Of a stretch of 64,000 nt of DNA, positions 6,620-15,036 are shown one piece after another. Positions within the stretch are counted from its first letter, which is position 1. Each line of letters begins with the position of its first letter. The translations under genes and the position numbers were made by a program. The DNA lies in assembly GCA_013286215.1 (NCBI GenBank), contig JABDGC010000004.1:1-64000 (forward strand), written 5' to 3'. The stretch is from Gammaproteobacteria bacterium. Its GTDB lineage: Bacteria > Pseudomonadota > Gammaproteobacteria > DSM-16500. The notes below the pieces were generated by a model. That model was not told the origin of the DNA, made no database searches, and was given only the letters and a program-made list of their open reading frames with translations.

Positions 6620-7420
6620 TTAGAAGCCATGGCTACGGCGTCTGACATACCGTGGGTAGGCGGCTCTAGTTTGCTGAGCAGCAGCATTCTGACGCTGGAG
6701 TCGAATGAGCTGCGAAAGATTGTTAAGGATGTCACGAGCTAGAAGCAAGTGGGAGTCGGTCGATGCTAATTCGATAAATTGCTTACGCGAAACCCCTGCA
6801 ACCAGAGCATGTCCTTCCACACGACCTGGGAATAAGCACCAGAGAGGAGAGCGTATACGCTCTTGCTGATCCACTGGATAAATGCCTTGAAAATCAAAAT
6901 AGACGGGTACTGAACTTTTAAGCCAGCTTTTAGGAAAACACTCCTCCGGAAAGGCTAAAAGGAAAAAACCTTGCACTGTAGGTATAGGCCTGAGGCAACT
7001 AAACCCTTTACTAAAACGAGGATAATCCTTCTTCAGGCGAGTGCCATCAACGACCCATACCATATTTTTATAGAAAACTTCGCGGCTTTGTATTTCAGTA
7101 GGTTGGATTGCGGAATGCTGAAACTCTACTACGAGCCCATTGGCCGTTTTTATGTCTGCAATATGTTTTTCACCAGTGGCAGAATCGATATGGATGATTT
7201 CTTGCCATTCTGTGGGGAAATGATTTTTCCACGTTCTGTGCCAGTCAGTTTCATTCTCCCACCATGGATCGCATGAGCATTTACTTTTGTGTGCCCAGTG
7301 CCAAATCCTTACGGGCCCACACTTAGCGGTCATATTGCGTTGGCAATATGTGCAAGTTCCTTTCAGTCCTGGCTGAGGTTCCATCTTCTGTCCATTTACC
7401 AGTGCAAATTTCATTTTCAT
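6620..7420 (-). CDS. CoiA-like competence-family nuclease
   Basis: A 266-residue protein with a Cys-rich N-terminal finger (CTYCQRNM, about residues 23-30), then HWAHKSKCSCDPWWENET and DWHRTWKNHFP, and the nuclease core HIADIKTANGLVVEFQHSAI followed by REVFYKNMVWVVDG. The D...E-x-Q pattern is the PD-(D/E)XK-like active site of CoiA-family proteins. CoiA is needed for DNA uptake in Gram-positives; stand-alone homologues in proteobacterial islands have no established role. It is 79 bases upstream of the RES-domain gene on the same strand and may share its promoter. Confidence 0.8.
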   Translation of the reverse strand: MKMKFALVNGQKMEPQPGLKGTCTYCQRNMTAKCGPVRIWHWAHKSKCSCDPWWENETDWHRTWKNHFPTEWQEIIHIDSATGEKHIADIKTANGLVVEFQHSAIQPTEIQSREVFYKNMVWVVDGTRLKKDYPRFSKGFSCLRPIPTVQGFFLLAFPEECFPKSWLKSSVPVYFDFQGIYPVDQQERIRSPLWCLFPGRVEGHALVAGVSRKQFIELASTDSHLLLARDILNNLSQLIRLQRQNAAAQQTRAAYPRYVRRRSHGF

Positions 7421-7721
7421 CTTCCATTCTCGTGTTAATTAACGCTTCAAATGATATTCGAACTTAATTTATGTAGCAATTAGTAACCCTGGCGAAAGCC
7501 TGGGCTATTAAATTGGATTTTAATCTTAGAGAGAGGCGATCTAATTCTCGTGGTAACATATTGAATAATTTTGATTATTTTAATTCTATTAAAAGCGTAT
7601 CTCTTATGAAAATACCTTATTTAGATAATGTGATAGGGTTTCTCTGCAAAAAGGCCATATACCAATGACCGGGGGGCAATATCGAGCTATACTAAGTATT
7701 GTATTGATTAGACGGATAAAC
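7421..7721. other. divergent intergenic region with possible diverged att remnant
   Basis: A ~300-base AT-rich gap between divergent genes. Positions 7518-7586 resemble the att-like repeats (see separate entry). A frame open from 7665 exists in phase with the next gene, but its first possible start has no ribosome site, so I place the gene start at 7722. Confidence 0.5.
7518..7586. repeat. possible third, diverged att-like repeat
   Basis: The order GAGAGAGGCG, then GGTAACATATTGAATAA, then TATTTTAATTC matches copy 2 (GGAGAGGGCG, GGTTAAGTTATTGAATAA, TATTATAATTC) with nearly equal spacing. About 26 of 35 bases agree in the right half by eye. The TACCCCC motifs are absent. AT-rich composition makes a chance match possible. 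Confidence 0.35.
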
Positions 7722-8150
7722 ATGAAAAAACCTTTTTTATTGCTGGCCGCCTTATATCCTGCTGGTGTGGGTTCTTATACCCCTGTCCAAGTGCAAAAGC
7801 TGTTGTTTCTTATTCAGGACAAAGTGCCTGTGTTATCGAGGTCAGGATTTAATTTCCAAGCATATGATTATGGACCATTTGATAAAAATGTTTATGTTGA
7901 GCTAGAAAATTTACAAAAAGAAGGGCTTGTTCGGATTTACGAAGAACCAGGGTGCCCCTGGAGGTCTTATAGTCTTACCCCAGATGGGGTGGAAAAGGGA
8001 AAAGAAGTCTTTAATGCTTTGGATCAAACAGCCAGAGATACTATTACCACGCTATCATCATTTGTCCGTGCCTTATCTTTTTCTCAGCTTGTTTCTGCTG
8101 TATATAAGGCTTATCCGGAAATGAAAGAAAATAGTGTATTTAAGGATTAA
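7722..8150 (+). CDS. Panacea/SocA-like small protein, partner of the Ntn hydrolase
   Basis: A 142-residue protein from the ATG at 7722. It has VQVQKLLFLIQDKV near residue 24, then FNFQAYDYGPFDKNVYVELENL, and a winged-helix-like end with RSYSLTPDG. The pattern of a KLLF helix followed by a Y-GPF-VY segment is that of Panacea (DUF4065/SocA-type) domains, which act as antitoxins or proteolysis-linked adaptors. It ends two bases before the GTG of the hydrolase gene, so the two proteins are translated from one message. A role as regulator or substrate adaptor of that hydrolase is an inference. Confidence 0.65.
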   Translation: MKKPFLLLAALYPAGVGSYTPVQVQKLLFLIQDKVPVLSRSGFNFQAYDYGPFDKNVYVELENLQKEGLVRIYEEPGCPWRSYSLTPDGVEKGKEVFNALDQTARDTITTLSSFVRALSFSQLVSAVYKAYPEMKENSVFKD

Positions 8151-8152
8151 TC

Positions 8153-8917
8153 GTGACGATTTTAGTTGGTATTCATTGTAAAGACGGCATAGTCATAGGC
8201 GCCGATAGCTCTTCTACATTCGGGGTTGGGCAGTTTAGAACGATCGAACAGCCTACGGATAAAATTAATATTGTAGGTGGGCAGATAATTGTTGCAGGTA
8301 CCGGAGCTGTAGGGCTTAACCAAAGATTCAATGCTATTGTTTCTAGCGCCCATCAGCAAGATGCATTCAAAAAGGTGCCTGTTCCCATCGATATTGTAAA
8401 TAACTTGGCAAAATGTGCCATTGATAATTTTAAATTCACTCATATTTATCCTTTCCCGCCAGGCGTGGGGTATGGCGCGCTTCTAGCGTTTTGTAAAAAT
8501 AAGCAGCTTTATTTGTGCGAATTCGATCCCAATAACTTTCAACCAGAACTTAAAGAAGCTGATCTAAAGAAAATTTGGTATGTAGCTATGGGAAGCGGGC
8601 AGCTAATTGCGGACCCTTTCTTGGGATTTATACGAGATGTCTTTTGGGATAATACACCGCCTAGTTGCCAAGATGGTATTTTTGCTGCTGTGTGGACGTT
8701 ATCCCATACGATTGATCTAAATCCAGGCGGTATTAACGGGCCAATTAGAATAGCAACTCTCCGGCTTGTTGAAGGGAAATATGAGGCCAGAATTTTAGAT
8801 GACGAAGAGCTTATTGAGCATAAGCAGCACGTGGCTGAGATCAAGAAACACCTCAGAGAATACCGAGACCAGATGCGCACCTCATCAAGTAGTTCCACAC
8901 CTGATATACCAAAATAA
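8153..8917 (+). CDS. proteasome-like Ntn hydrolase
   Basis: A 254-residue protein with GTG start two bases after the previous stop. After Met removal Thr becomes residue 1, as in proteasome beta subunits and HslV. The sequence TILVGIHCKDGIVIGADSSS gives Asp at position 17, and a DKI segment gives the expected Lys near position 36 (33 in proteasomes). AGTGAVG matches the next conserved strand. The C-terminal ~40 residues are charged helix with a Ser-rich tail. No ATPase partner (HslU, ClpX, Mpa) is encoded nearby. It may be a stand-alone self-processing peptidase working with the Panacea-like partner and the membrane protein. Confidence 0.75.
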   Translation: MTILVGIHCKDGIVIGADSSSTFGVGQFRTIEQPTDKINIVGGQIIVAGTGAVGLNQRFNAIVSSAHQQDAFKKVPVPIDIVNNLAKCAIDNFKFTHIYPFPPGVGYGALLAFCKNKQLYLCEFDPNNFQPELKEADLKKIWYVAMGSGQLIADPFLGFIRDVFWDNTPPSCQDGIFAAVWTLSHTIDLNPGGINGPIRIATLRLVEGKYEARILDDEELIEHKQHVAEIKKHLREYRDQMRTSSSSSTPDIPK

Positions 8918-8993
8918 GTTCTTAGCGGAGACAGTTTGATTGCCGAACCTGTAAGGGAATTATTAAGCACACTTTGTTTGGAAGGGGGGATAT

Positions 8994-9728
8994 ATGTGCT
9001 CGGGAGATGCTATTACTTGCTACACTTTCTGGCTGATGATTTTTACAGGCGTCCTTGCCTTTGTGGCGCTTATTCAAATTTATTTTTTGATTAAAGCGGA
9101 TAAGACCGCAGCCAAAACAGCTCAAGCTGCTAAAGACTCTGCAGAAATAGCCAATAAAACATTGATTGCTAGCCAAAGAGCATGGATACGAATAGACCAG
9201 ATTGGATTTGGCGGGGGAGGTCTTGCTATTGATGCTAATGGGGCTAGTGTGTCTGTTTCGTTCAGAATAACCAATATTGGAAACAGCCCAGCTATAAATA
9301 TTACTCCTCATGCTTGGCTTATTGTTCTCAGAAATGGAGCCCTATCTCCCTTACAAGAGCAACAAAGGCGGTGTGGTGAAATTCGTCATAATCCTTTTAG
9401 TCTAGGATTTACTCTGTTTCCAGGAGAATCATTTCCTGACACTATCGGTCTTGGCGGCTGGAGCCTTGGAGTCAATGCTACTCGCGTTGAAATTGAGGAG
9501 GGTGCTACCTTAAGCGTTAAGAAAAATCAGCTTATGCTTTTTATTGTTGGTTGTATCGACTACACGTTTCCAACTGATGCGAGTATGCATCATCAAACTG
9601 GCTTTATATATGAGCTGCGAGGAGACGATCAATTCCCTATTTCTTTTGAGAACGGTATAATCCCAATTGATAATTTGCGGTTGACTGAAGCCGGTATTGG
9701 TGTCAGCGATGGTCGTTTTGCTGATTAA
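8994..9728 (+). CDS. single-pass membrane protein with coiled stalk and beta domain
   Basis: A 244-residue protein with a GGGGGGA ribosome site. Residues about 9-33 form one membrane segment (YTFWLMIFTGVLAFVALIQI). An Ala/Lys helix follows (KTAAKTAQAAKDSAEIANKT), then SQRAWIRID and a beta-rich domain (VSVSFRITNIGNSPAINI). This layout is widespread among uncharacterised proteobacterial proteins with an immunoglobulin-like outer part. The gene follows the Ntn hydrolase by 76 bases and is probably the third member of the operon. A truncated relative lies at 5366-5488. Confidence 0.75.
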   Translation: MCSGDAITCYTFWLMIFTGVLAFVALIQIYFLIKADKTAAKTAQAAKDSAEIANKTLIASQRAWIRIDQIGFGGGGLAIDANGASVSVSFRITNIGNSPAINITPHAWLIVLRNGALSPLQEQQRRCGEIRHNPFSLGFTLFPGESFPDTIGLGGWSLGVNATRVEIEEGATLSVKKNQLMLFIVGCIDYTFPTDASMHHQTGFIYELRGDDQFPISFENGIIPIDNLRLTEAGIGVSDGRFAD

Positions 9729-9889
9729 TTTCTCATGCGATAAAAAATACTTGTAAGCCTCGAGTCGCACCTCTTCATTTTTGCTAGTTTTTATAAATCA
9801 GAAGAAAAGAGAGATGCGAACATTATGCGCTGTAAGGGGTTGCGCGTGAAACCAAGCAGTGATTTTTTGACACTTTCATTCTATTTTCT

Positions 9890-10696
9890 TTAAGGTTGAA
9901 ATTCTGGTTCATACGATACTTTAATCGGAATATCAGTCATCGCATAATGAACGAAATCACTGCCTAGAGCTGTTAACACATACAGGTCCTCTCTATCAAA
10001 GGCAGAGGTTAATTGAGTTGATCCTCGACCGCTTTTTCTTAGCGGCTGTTTTATAAAGTTTCCATGATAGTCTATTTGACGGTGTTGTCTAATGATGCTG
10101 CCTGTGCTCAGATCTCGTATTAAAAGTTTATACAAATCGGCATCCGATGAATCTTCTCTTGCCATAATTTTGCCAATCTTGTCCCAGATATCACCCCGAC
10201 TTATCCCATTGGGATATTGATAAATACAGGCAATGACTTGAAAATGAAGCTCGGAATATTGGTCGATCCAATCAAGGAAAAGCTTTACTACATCGTCTGT
10301 TGATAAATCGGAGGCAGCGGCGTTTGTAAGAATATTCCTCACAAGTTCCCTCTTTTTTTCTGTATCAATGGAAGACCAATTCCGAAAGCATTTTTTTAAT
10401 ATAGATTGATATTCTGAACTTTTAATTCTATCGGATATTTTTTCGTCAGCCACATCTAAGCGTTGCATAATTTCTAATATGGTTCTCTCTTTTTCTTTTA
10501 ATTCGTCTTGCAACATTTGTAGCCACTGATTTAGGAATGTATTAATTTTGTCTTGTTCATGCTCAGCCCATGCGCCTGAAACTGTAGTTATAAGTCCACC
10601 GACATAAGGTATGCTGCCTCCAGCCAGATTTAATCCTGTACGAACAACTTTGCTGATTTTTCCAGGCTGGGGGTACTTGACATCTTTGTCGGTCAT
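9890..10696 (-). CDS. orphan protein with N-terminal Gly-rich hydrophobic segment
   Basis: A 268-residue protein that I do not recognise. Residues about 20-43 (TGLNLAGGSIPYVGGLITTV) form a glycine-rich amphipathic or membrane-inserting segment. A helical, charged region follows to about residue 90. The C-terminal half has a winged-helix look (FQVIACIYQYPNGISRGDIW, then STGSIIRQ). It is preceded by an Xre-type gene on the same strand, 93 bases upstream. The order regulator then effector with a possible membrane-active segment is compatible with a toxin or abortive-infection protein. This is inference. Confidence 0.7.
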   Translation of the reverse strand: MTDKDVKYPQPGKISKVVRTGLNLAGGSIPYVGGLITTVSGAWAEHEQDKINTFLNQWLQMLQDELKEKERTILEIMQRLDVADEKISDRIKSSEYQSILKKCFRNWSSIDTEKKRELVRNILTNAAASDLSTDDVVKLFLDWIDQYSELHFQVIACIYQYPNGISRGDIWDKIGKIMAREDSSDADLYKLLIRDLSTGSIIRQHRQIDYHGNFIKQPLRKSGRGSTQLTSAFDREDLYVLTALGSDFVHYAMTDIPIKVSYEPEFQP

Positions 10697-10788
10697 GCTG
10701 CGTCCTTAAATTTTGTGAGGATAGATATGCATATAAACAATGGGGTCATTTTTTTAAAATTCAAGAGATGAGTAGCCTTTGATCTTAT

Positions 10789-11097
10789 CTATGATTCCTG
10801 GCTTGGCATTTTTGCTAAAAAAATAATTTTGTCTGATTTTTTTAATTTGCTGAATTGTTGGATAAGTTGAGCTAATTCATCTGATTCGGCGTAAAAAAAC
10901 GCCACAGGGAGTTTAAGGACTTTAGCAATACGCTTTAGCGTAGAGTAATCGGGAGCATGTCTGCCTATCTCGTAATGATTCATACGCGCACTTGCCGAAA
11001 ACTCATCCATCCCAGCGGCGATTCCCAGATTCTTCTGCGAAAGGTTAGCCGCTAAGCGGGCTTCTTTAAGTCTTTTGCAAAGTGGGGAGCCATCCAT
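10789..11097 (-). CDS. Xre-family helix-turn-helix regulator
   Basis: A 102-residue protein. The HTH spans about residues 8-66: LCKRLKEARLAANLSQKNLG, then ARMNHYEIGRHAPDYSTLKR and IAKVLKLPVAFFYAE. This is a typical Cro/C1-type domain. The short helical tail is likely for dimerisation. It stands upstream of the 9890-10696 gene on the same strand and probably controls it. No obvious operator palindrome was found in the 93-base gap. Confidence 0.88.
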   Translation of the reverse strand: MDGSPLCKRLKEARLAANLSQKNLGIAAGMDEFSASARMNHYEIGRHAPDYSTLKRIAKVLKLPVAFFYAESDELAQLIQQFSKLKKSDKIIFLAKMPSQES

Positions 11098-11333
11098 TCT
11101 TAAGTCGCCAGTATTTAACTTGCTAACTTAGAGAATCTAAGTTTTTGCCTCTTTTATATACTTAGGAATCCTATACATCTCAGTTCTATATCTGTATTAT
11201 TGGCCTTAATGATCAATGCTGGGCAATTGTTGCTCGGCGTTATGTCTGCGCAGGGAGGGATTAGAGTTAGGCCAGGGGCAGATTAATTGACTCAAGCATT
11301 AGAGGGTTTTCTTATTTTTGTATTGAGCAGCAA

Positions 11334-11870
11334 ATGACTAGAGCAATATCCACTAAAAAATTTACTTTTTCTCAGGAGTACCGTGAAGGAGTGAATGATG
11401 CTCTTGATGAAATTATAATTGTCCAAAAAGAGCTATTATCGGACTCTCACTTTGAGAAGGCCGTCAAAAAAATTTATGATGATATGGTCAGTACTATTCA
11501 GTGTTTACTCGAAGATGAGGGCACAGAGGTTGAAGACTGTATAAGATGGGACATTGTTGCCGAGGTCGTCTGTAGGGCATATAAAAAGGGTGTTGATAAA
11601 ATCAACATTTTGAAGACAGTCCAACGGCAACTGAATGAACAATTAATTGATAAAAAATTAAGAACTAGTATTGACCCAGGAACAAGGCTGAAAGCACTAA
11701 AGAGAGATTGTTATAAGTGTGTGTACTGTGGAGAGAGTCCGGCATCTAGTCCTAAGGTAACGCTGGTTGTTGATCATATTCAACCTCTAGCAAAAGGTGG
11801 GGAAAATTCGTTAGCTAACTATCAAACTCTCTGCCACTATTGCCATGCAGGAAAAGGTATTACTTTTTGA
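11334..11870 (+). CDS. HNH endonuclease
   Basis: A 178-residue protein. The C-terminal ~60 residues form an HNH domain with two Cys pairs: CVYCGES, then VVDHIQPLAKGGENSLANYQ, then CHYCHAGKG. The DH is the catalytic His region, Asn in NSLANYQ is the middle residue, and the Cys pairs bind structural zinc. The helical N-terminal ~110 residues are not recognised and may give specificity or partner binding. The stand-alone gene faces no clear partner; phage-like or defence use is possible. Confidence 0.85.
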   Translation: MTRAISTKKFTFSQEYREGVNDALDEIIIVQKELLSDSHFEKAVKKIYDDMVSTIQCLLEDEGTEVEDCIRWDIVAEVVCRAYKKGVDKINILKTVQRQLNEQLIDKKLRTSIDPGTRLKALKRDCYKCVYCGESPASSPKVTLVVDHIQPLAKGGENSLANYQTLCHYCHAGKGITF

Positions 11871-12256
11871 GAATTTGTACCGAGAGCTGTTTAAAAGTGA
11901 TTTGTGAAAATGGCAGGATTCTATAGCTTCAGATTTATTTGATCGATTTATATTCGTTCAATATAAGAAAAATAAATCATTTTTTATATAATAAATCAAC
12001 AAATCGTAGCGTTTTCACATCGAGAAGAAGCTGTACATAGAATTTAATCTGAAGTGCAAATTATATACAATACTCCGTCATCATAGGGAGATGTTGGGTT
12101 AAAAATAGACAATTTAATTAATGCCCCCCTAATTTGCTATTTCCCGGTTTTCCCACTTTTTCCCATTTCGGGACTTTTCGGGAATGCCCTAGTTTTCCCG
12201 CTTTTCCCACCCACCTATATGAGGTGGGAAAAGTGGGAGGGGAGCCGGAAGAATAA
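11871..12256. other. intergenic gap with TTTCCC repeats next to the primase-helicase gene
   Basis: The left half is AT-rich with nothing recognised. From 12140 to 12237 short TTTCCC/TTCCCG/TTTCCCAC units recur about eight times in one orientation, ending in a hairpin. Such closely packed repeats beside a replication gene can be iterons of an element's origin, but the spacing is irregular. Confidence 0.45.
12197..12237. terminator. hairpin downstream of the primase-helicase gene
   Basis: CCCGCTTTTCCCA (12197-12209) pairs with TGGGAAAAGTGGG (12225-12237) with one mismatch. It lies about 20 bases past the stop of the minus-strand replication gene. It could end that transcript, although there is no following T-run, or act with the adjacent repeats in replication. 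Confidence 0.45.
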
Positions 12257-14182
12257 TTACATCCTCCATAACCAATCCCCCTTCATACCTAAGTATCTTT
12301 TTTCCACAAGTCCGCCGATTGCATTCTGGGCGCTTGATTTTCGGTGTTTTGTATCGGTAGGCATCAGATCAGTCACATGCGCAAGAGCCTCATCATAGGT
12401 GGTACATTTATTCAGTGCAGGTGTTCCTTCCTTGCCAGTATGAGTTGAATTATTTAATAGCTTATTTATGACCTCTAGCGCTATTTTTTGATTACGGCCA
12501 AGAGAAAGTTTTTTCTTTTCAATATTCTCCACACCCTGAAATAAAGCCACACAAGAGGTTATTTCATGGCCATCAGCATCAAGGCCGACTGGGACAGTTT
12601 CAAGTTTGAATATCCGTGAATTACTGATTGCATCATCTTTCGACTTACCGACTTTCCATTCACAGTGATTGTCAGCTTTAATTACTTCAATTGCATTATC
12701 TAGGGCTGCATATAAGCTAGAGTGGCCTCTTAAGCCTTTAGTCGAGTCTTTGCCTGTATGATGCACTAGTAATACTACGCCACCAATTAGGCTTTGCAGC
12801 TGCTTTGCTGCTGCAATTATGTTTCCCATATCTACAGATGAGTTCTCGTCAGCGCCCGGAGCAGCACGATTCAATGTGTCAATAATTACAAGACTGTTCG
12901 TGCCTCTTGTAGCAATTATTGCATTTGCTAAATCTGAAACGTCACTGCTTAATAGGTTGAAAGGCTGTATCACAAATCGGAGCTCAGTGGGAATTGGTTT
13001 TTTAAAATAGCTGCTCCAGGCATTGATACGTTTCCCTAGACCTAATTCCCCTTCTAAGCAGATATAGATTACACGGGTCTTAGTAACCCGAAGGCCGAAC
13101 CAATAAGCTTCACCTGAAGCAATAGAAAAAGCCATATCAAGAATAAGAAAGCTTTTACCACTACCACTTGCTCCATATAGAGCAGCTAGTCCTTCCGCTG
13201 GAATGATACTTTGTACTAACCAGTGCATGGGGGGTGCATTTAATAGATCAATTCCAGAAAGTAGCTTATAACGCATTTCTGGAGTTTTTGTGCGCTCTAA
13301 TAGAAGTGCCAGCTCCTCGTGACCATATTCTTGTGCATAATCGTTTACATCGTAATTTGAAAGTTTATCTTCCGGCAGTTCAATCCATTGGCCATCGACG
13401 AACGCAGCAATTTTAGCGGCTTGGCTTTCTTTTCCACGGTCGGGTACAACGACTAAATGAGCATTAGGATGTTTTTCGCGCAATAGTTTTGCTACTGGCA
13501 TCATGCGGCCAGCTCCAAAGCAAATTACTGCTGCGGCTCCGCTTGCTTGATGTATAGCCCATCCCTGCCCTAAGCCCTCACAAATGTAGATTAAGTTGTT
13601 TGGCTCCCCTACGGTGAAGTATCCGTCATTAAAGGATGCTTCCTTGAGATTTAACTTGCCATCTCCTTTATTGGGGGAGATGAATTGCAGTGTCTGGAGT
13701 GTGTCATTGTTCCAGCATGGTACTACTAGATAGTTGGCTACATTTTTCCCGCAGATTATTAGAGGTGGTGCGCTAGAAGGATAATAACGTAATCCATCCG
13801 GCCTCCCTTGCTTCCTTAAAATATATTCATGCGCAGGCGTGGCATCTAAACACCGTTCCCAAATATCAAGCGCATTCAGTTTATTAGTTCCATTCCTGTT
13901 ACTTGCTGGATCGAAATTTTTTTCTCTAGAATTATGCCAGCTGTTGGCTTTAGCCCTAGCAAAAAGAGTTCTTACCGTAATTCCACTTGATTTAAAGGAA
14001 TCCCATACAGACCTACAATCTTTTTCTCCCGCATAATTTTCAGCATTTTTGCACCAATTATGAAAGTCTTCAAAAGATAACCCTGCAGATTTAGCTGCCA
14101 TTCCTATTTGTATCCAGTCTTCACGAGAGCATCCAGCATCAAGATGATTAAGGGCGGAGAGTACAAGTTCTCTATTATTCAT
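12257..14182 (-). CDS. primase-helicase replication protein (PriCT-2, Toprim, RecA-like)
   Basis: About 641 residues from the ATG at 14182. I prefer this start to an upstream ATG at 14227 because it gives an 8-base overlap with the AlpA-like gene and has GGGGGA upstream. Residues about 5-75 resemble the PriCT-2 domain of phage/plasmid primases (REDWIQIGMAAKSAG...VWDSFKSSG). About 197-260 form a Toprim-like domain (IYICEGLGQGWAI...VVVPDRG). About 335 onward is a RecA/RepA-type ATPase with Walker A GASGSGKS and Walker B LVIIDTLNR. Such proteins start replication of satellite elements. Together with the integrase and AlpA it forms the element's core. Confidence 0.85.
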   Translation of the reverse strand: MNNRELVLSALNHLDAGCSREDWIQIGMAAKSAGLSFEDFHNWCKNAENYAGEKDCRSVWDSFKSSGITVRTLFARAKANSWHNSREKNFDPASNRNGTNKLNALDIWERCLDATPAHEYILRKQGRPDGLRYYPSSAPPLIICGKNVANYLVVPCWNNDTLQTLQFISPNKGDGKLNLKEASFNDGYFTVGEPNNLIYICEGLGQGWAIHQASGAAAVICFGAGRMMPVAKLLREKHPNAHLVVVPDRGKESQAAKIAAFVDGQWIELPEDKLSNYDVNDYAQEYGHEELALLLERTKTPEMRYKLLSGIDLLNAPPMHWLVQSIIPAEGLAALYGASGSGKSFLILDMAFSIASGEAYWFGLRVTKTRVIYICLEGELGLGKRINAWSSYFKKPIPTELRFVIQPFNLLSSDVSDLANAIIATRGTNSLVIIDTLNRAAPGADENSSVDMGNIIAAAKQLQSLIGGVVLLVHHTGKDSTKGLRGHSSLYAALDNAIEVIKADNHCEWKVGKSKDDAISNSRIFKLETVPVGLDADGHEITSCVALFQGVENIEKKKLSLGRNQKIALEVINKLLNNSTHTGKEGTPALNKCTTYDEALAHVTDLMPTDTKHRKSSAQNAIGGLVEKRYLGMKGDWLWRM

Positions 14183-14387
14183 TAGGTGTCCCCCATTCTT
14201 TTTGCCCTTGTTTGACTCGCTGTTCAATCCAAGTATTTATAGAACTTTCAGTCCAGCCGACCGATCTTTGCCCTATCTTGACTGAGAGAGGGAAGCTTCC
14301 ATTTGCCATGTCAAAGTAAATCGATGACCGGGATTTGCCAGTTTTTTGCTTAACGGTGGGTAATCGTAAAATTCTTTCTGATACCAT
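14175..14387 (-). CDS. AlpA-family helix-turn-helix regulator
   Basis: A 70-residue protein with the AlpA/MerR-like fold: RILRLPTVKQKTGKSRSSIY, then DMANGSFPLSVKIGQRSVGW and TESSINTWIEQRV. AlpA-type proteins activate integrase or excision in P4-like elements. Its stop lies in an 8-base overlap (ATGAATAA) with the primase-helicase start, so the two are coupled. An AT-rich ~150-base gap separates it from the 164-residue gene upstream. Confidence 0.9.
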   Translation of the reverse strand: MVSERILRLPTVKQKTGKSRSSIYFDMANGSFPLSVKIGQRSVGWTESSINTWIEQRVKQGQKEWGTPNE

Positions 14388-14541
14388 CCAAACCTCCCTG
14401 GTTGTTGTAGGTTATCTCAGAATAATTCTACTGATCGGGAGAATGGTTTCATTCCTAATAAGGTAGGGGGGCTTTTATAGGATAAAAAATGAACAATTCT
14501 GGACGATAATTTTGAGTCTGTATGTGAATTTTATAGCAAAA

Positions 14542-15036
14542 TTATAGAGTGGTGGTTGAAGTGCTTATCAGGGCTTCGGCCTTGCTGGTAATTTCGTCTT
14601 TATGCTTGTTGTAAATGTTTGAAACAGCATCGTAACCTCTGCACTTGCCCCCCATTTTACATTCAGCAATTACCTTAATAGCTTCGTTGTTTTTATAGTC
14701 AAAAATATTGATTAGCTTCCAGATGTGAAATGCAATTGCTTTTTCTTCTCCGATGTCATTTTTTCGTCGGTGTTTGGTTTTAAGCCCATAAGCTACATTG
14801 GCGTCTTCTCCTTTGAGAATTAGTGAGTTTACATAGCCAAGCGCTAGCCGTTCTTTTTCTAATAAGGGCTCATTGCGGAGAAGCTTTGTGCCAATCATAC
14901 CTGCATGAAGGCGTATTACTTCTTCGCTTGCTTTGCGGGCAATAACATCATTAAGAGTGGGGATAACAAGATTGTAGGCTAATTTTTCGAGCTGTGCTTC
15001 ATCAAGCTTAATTTTTGTAGGTGCATTATTCATCAT
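14542..15036 (-). CDS. hypothetical protein coupled to the integrase
   Basis: A 164-residue, mostly helical, soluble protein, not recognised. Its ATG overlaps the integrase stop by four bases (ATGA), so it is translated from the integrase message. A Cys pair (ECKMGGKCRGYDAV near residue 125) stands out. It may help integration or excision; there is no direct evidence. Confidence 0.7.
   Translation of the reverse strand: MMNNAPTKIKLDEAQLEKLAYNLVIPTLNDVIARKASEEVIRLHAGMIGTKLLRNEPLLEKERLALGYVNSLILKGEDANVAYGLKTKHRRKNDIGEEKAIAFHIWKLINIFDYKNNEAIKVIAECKMGGKCRGYDAVSNIYNKHKDEITSKAEALISTSTTTL

Noticed and set aside
6550-6735. 61-codon minus-strand frame between the RES-like and CoiA-like genes
   Set aside because: It overlaps the CoiA-like C-terminus in another frame and has no sign of coding.
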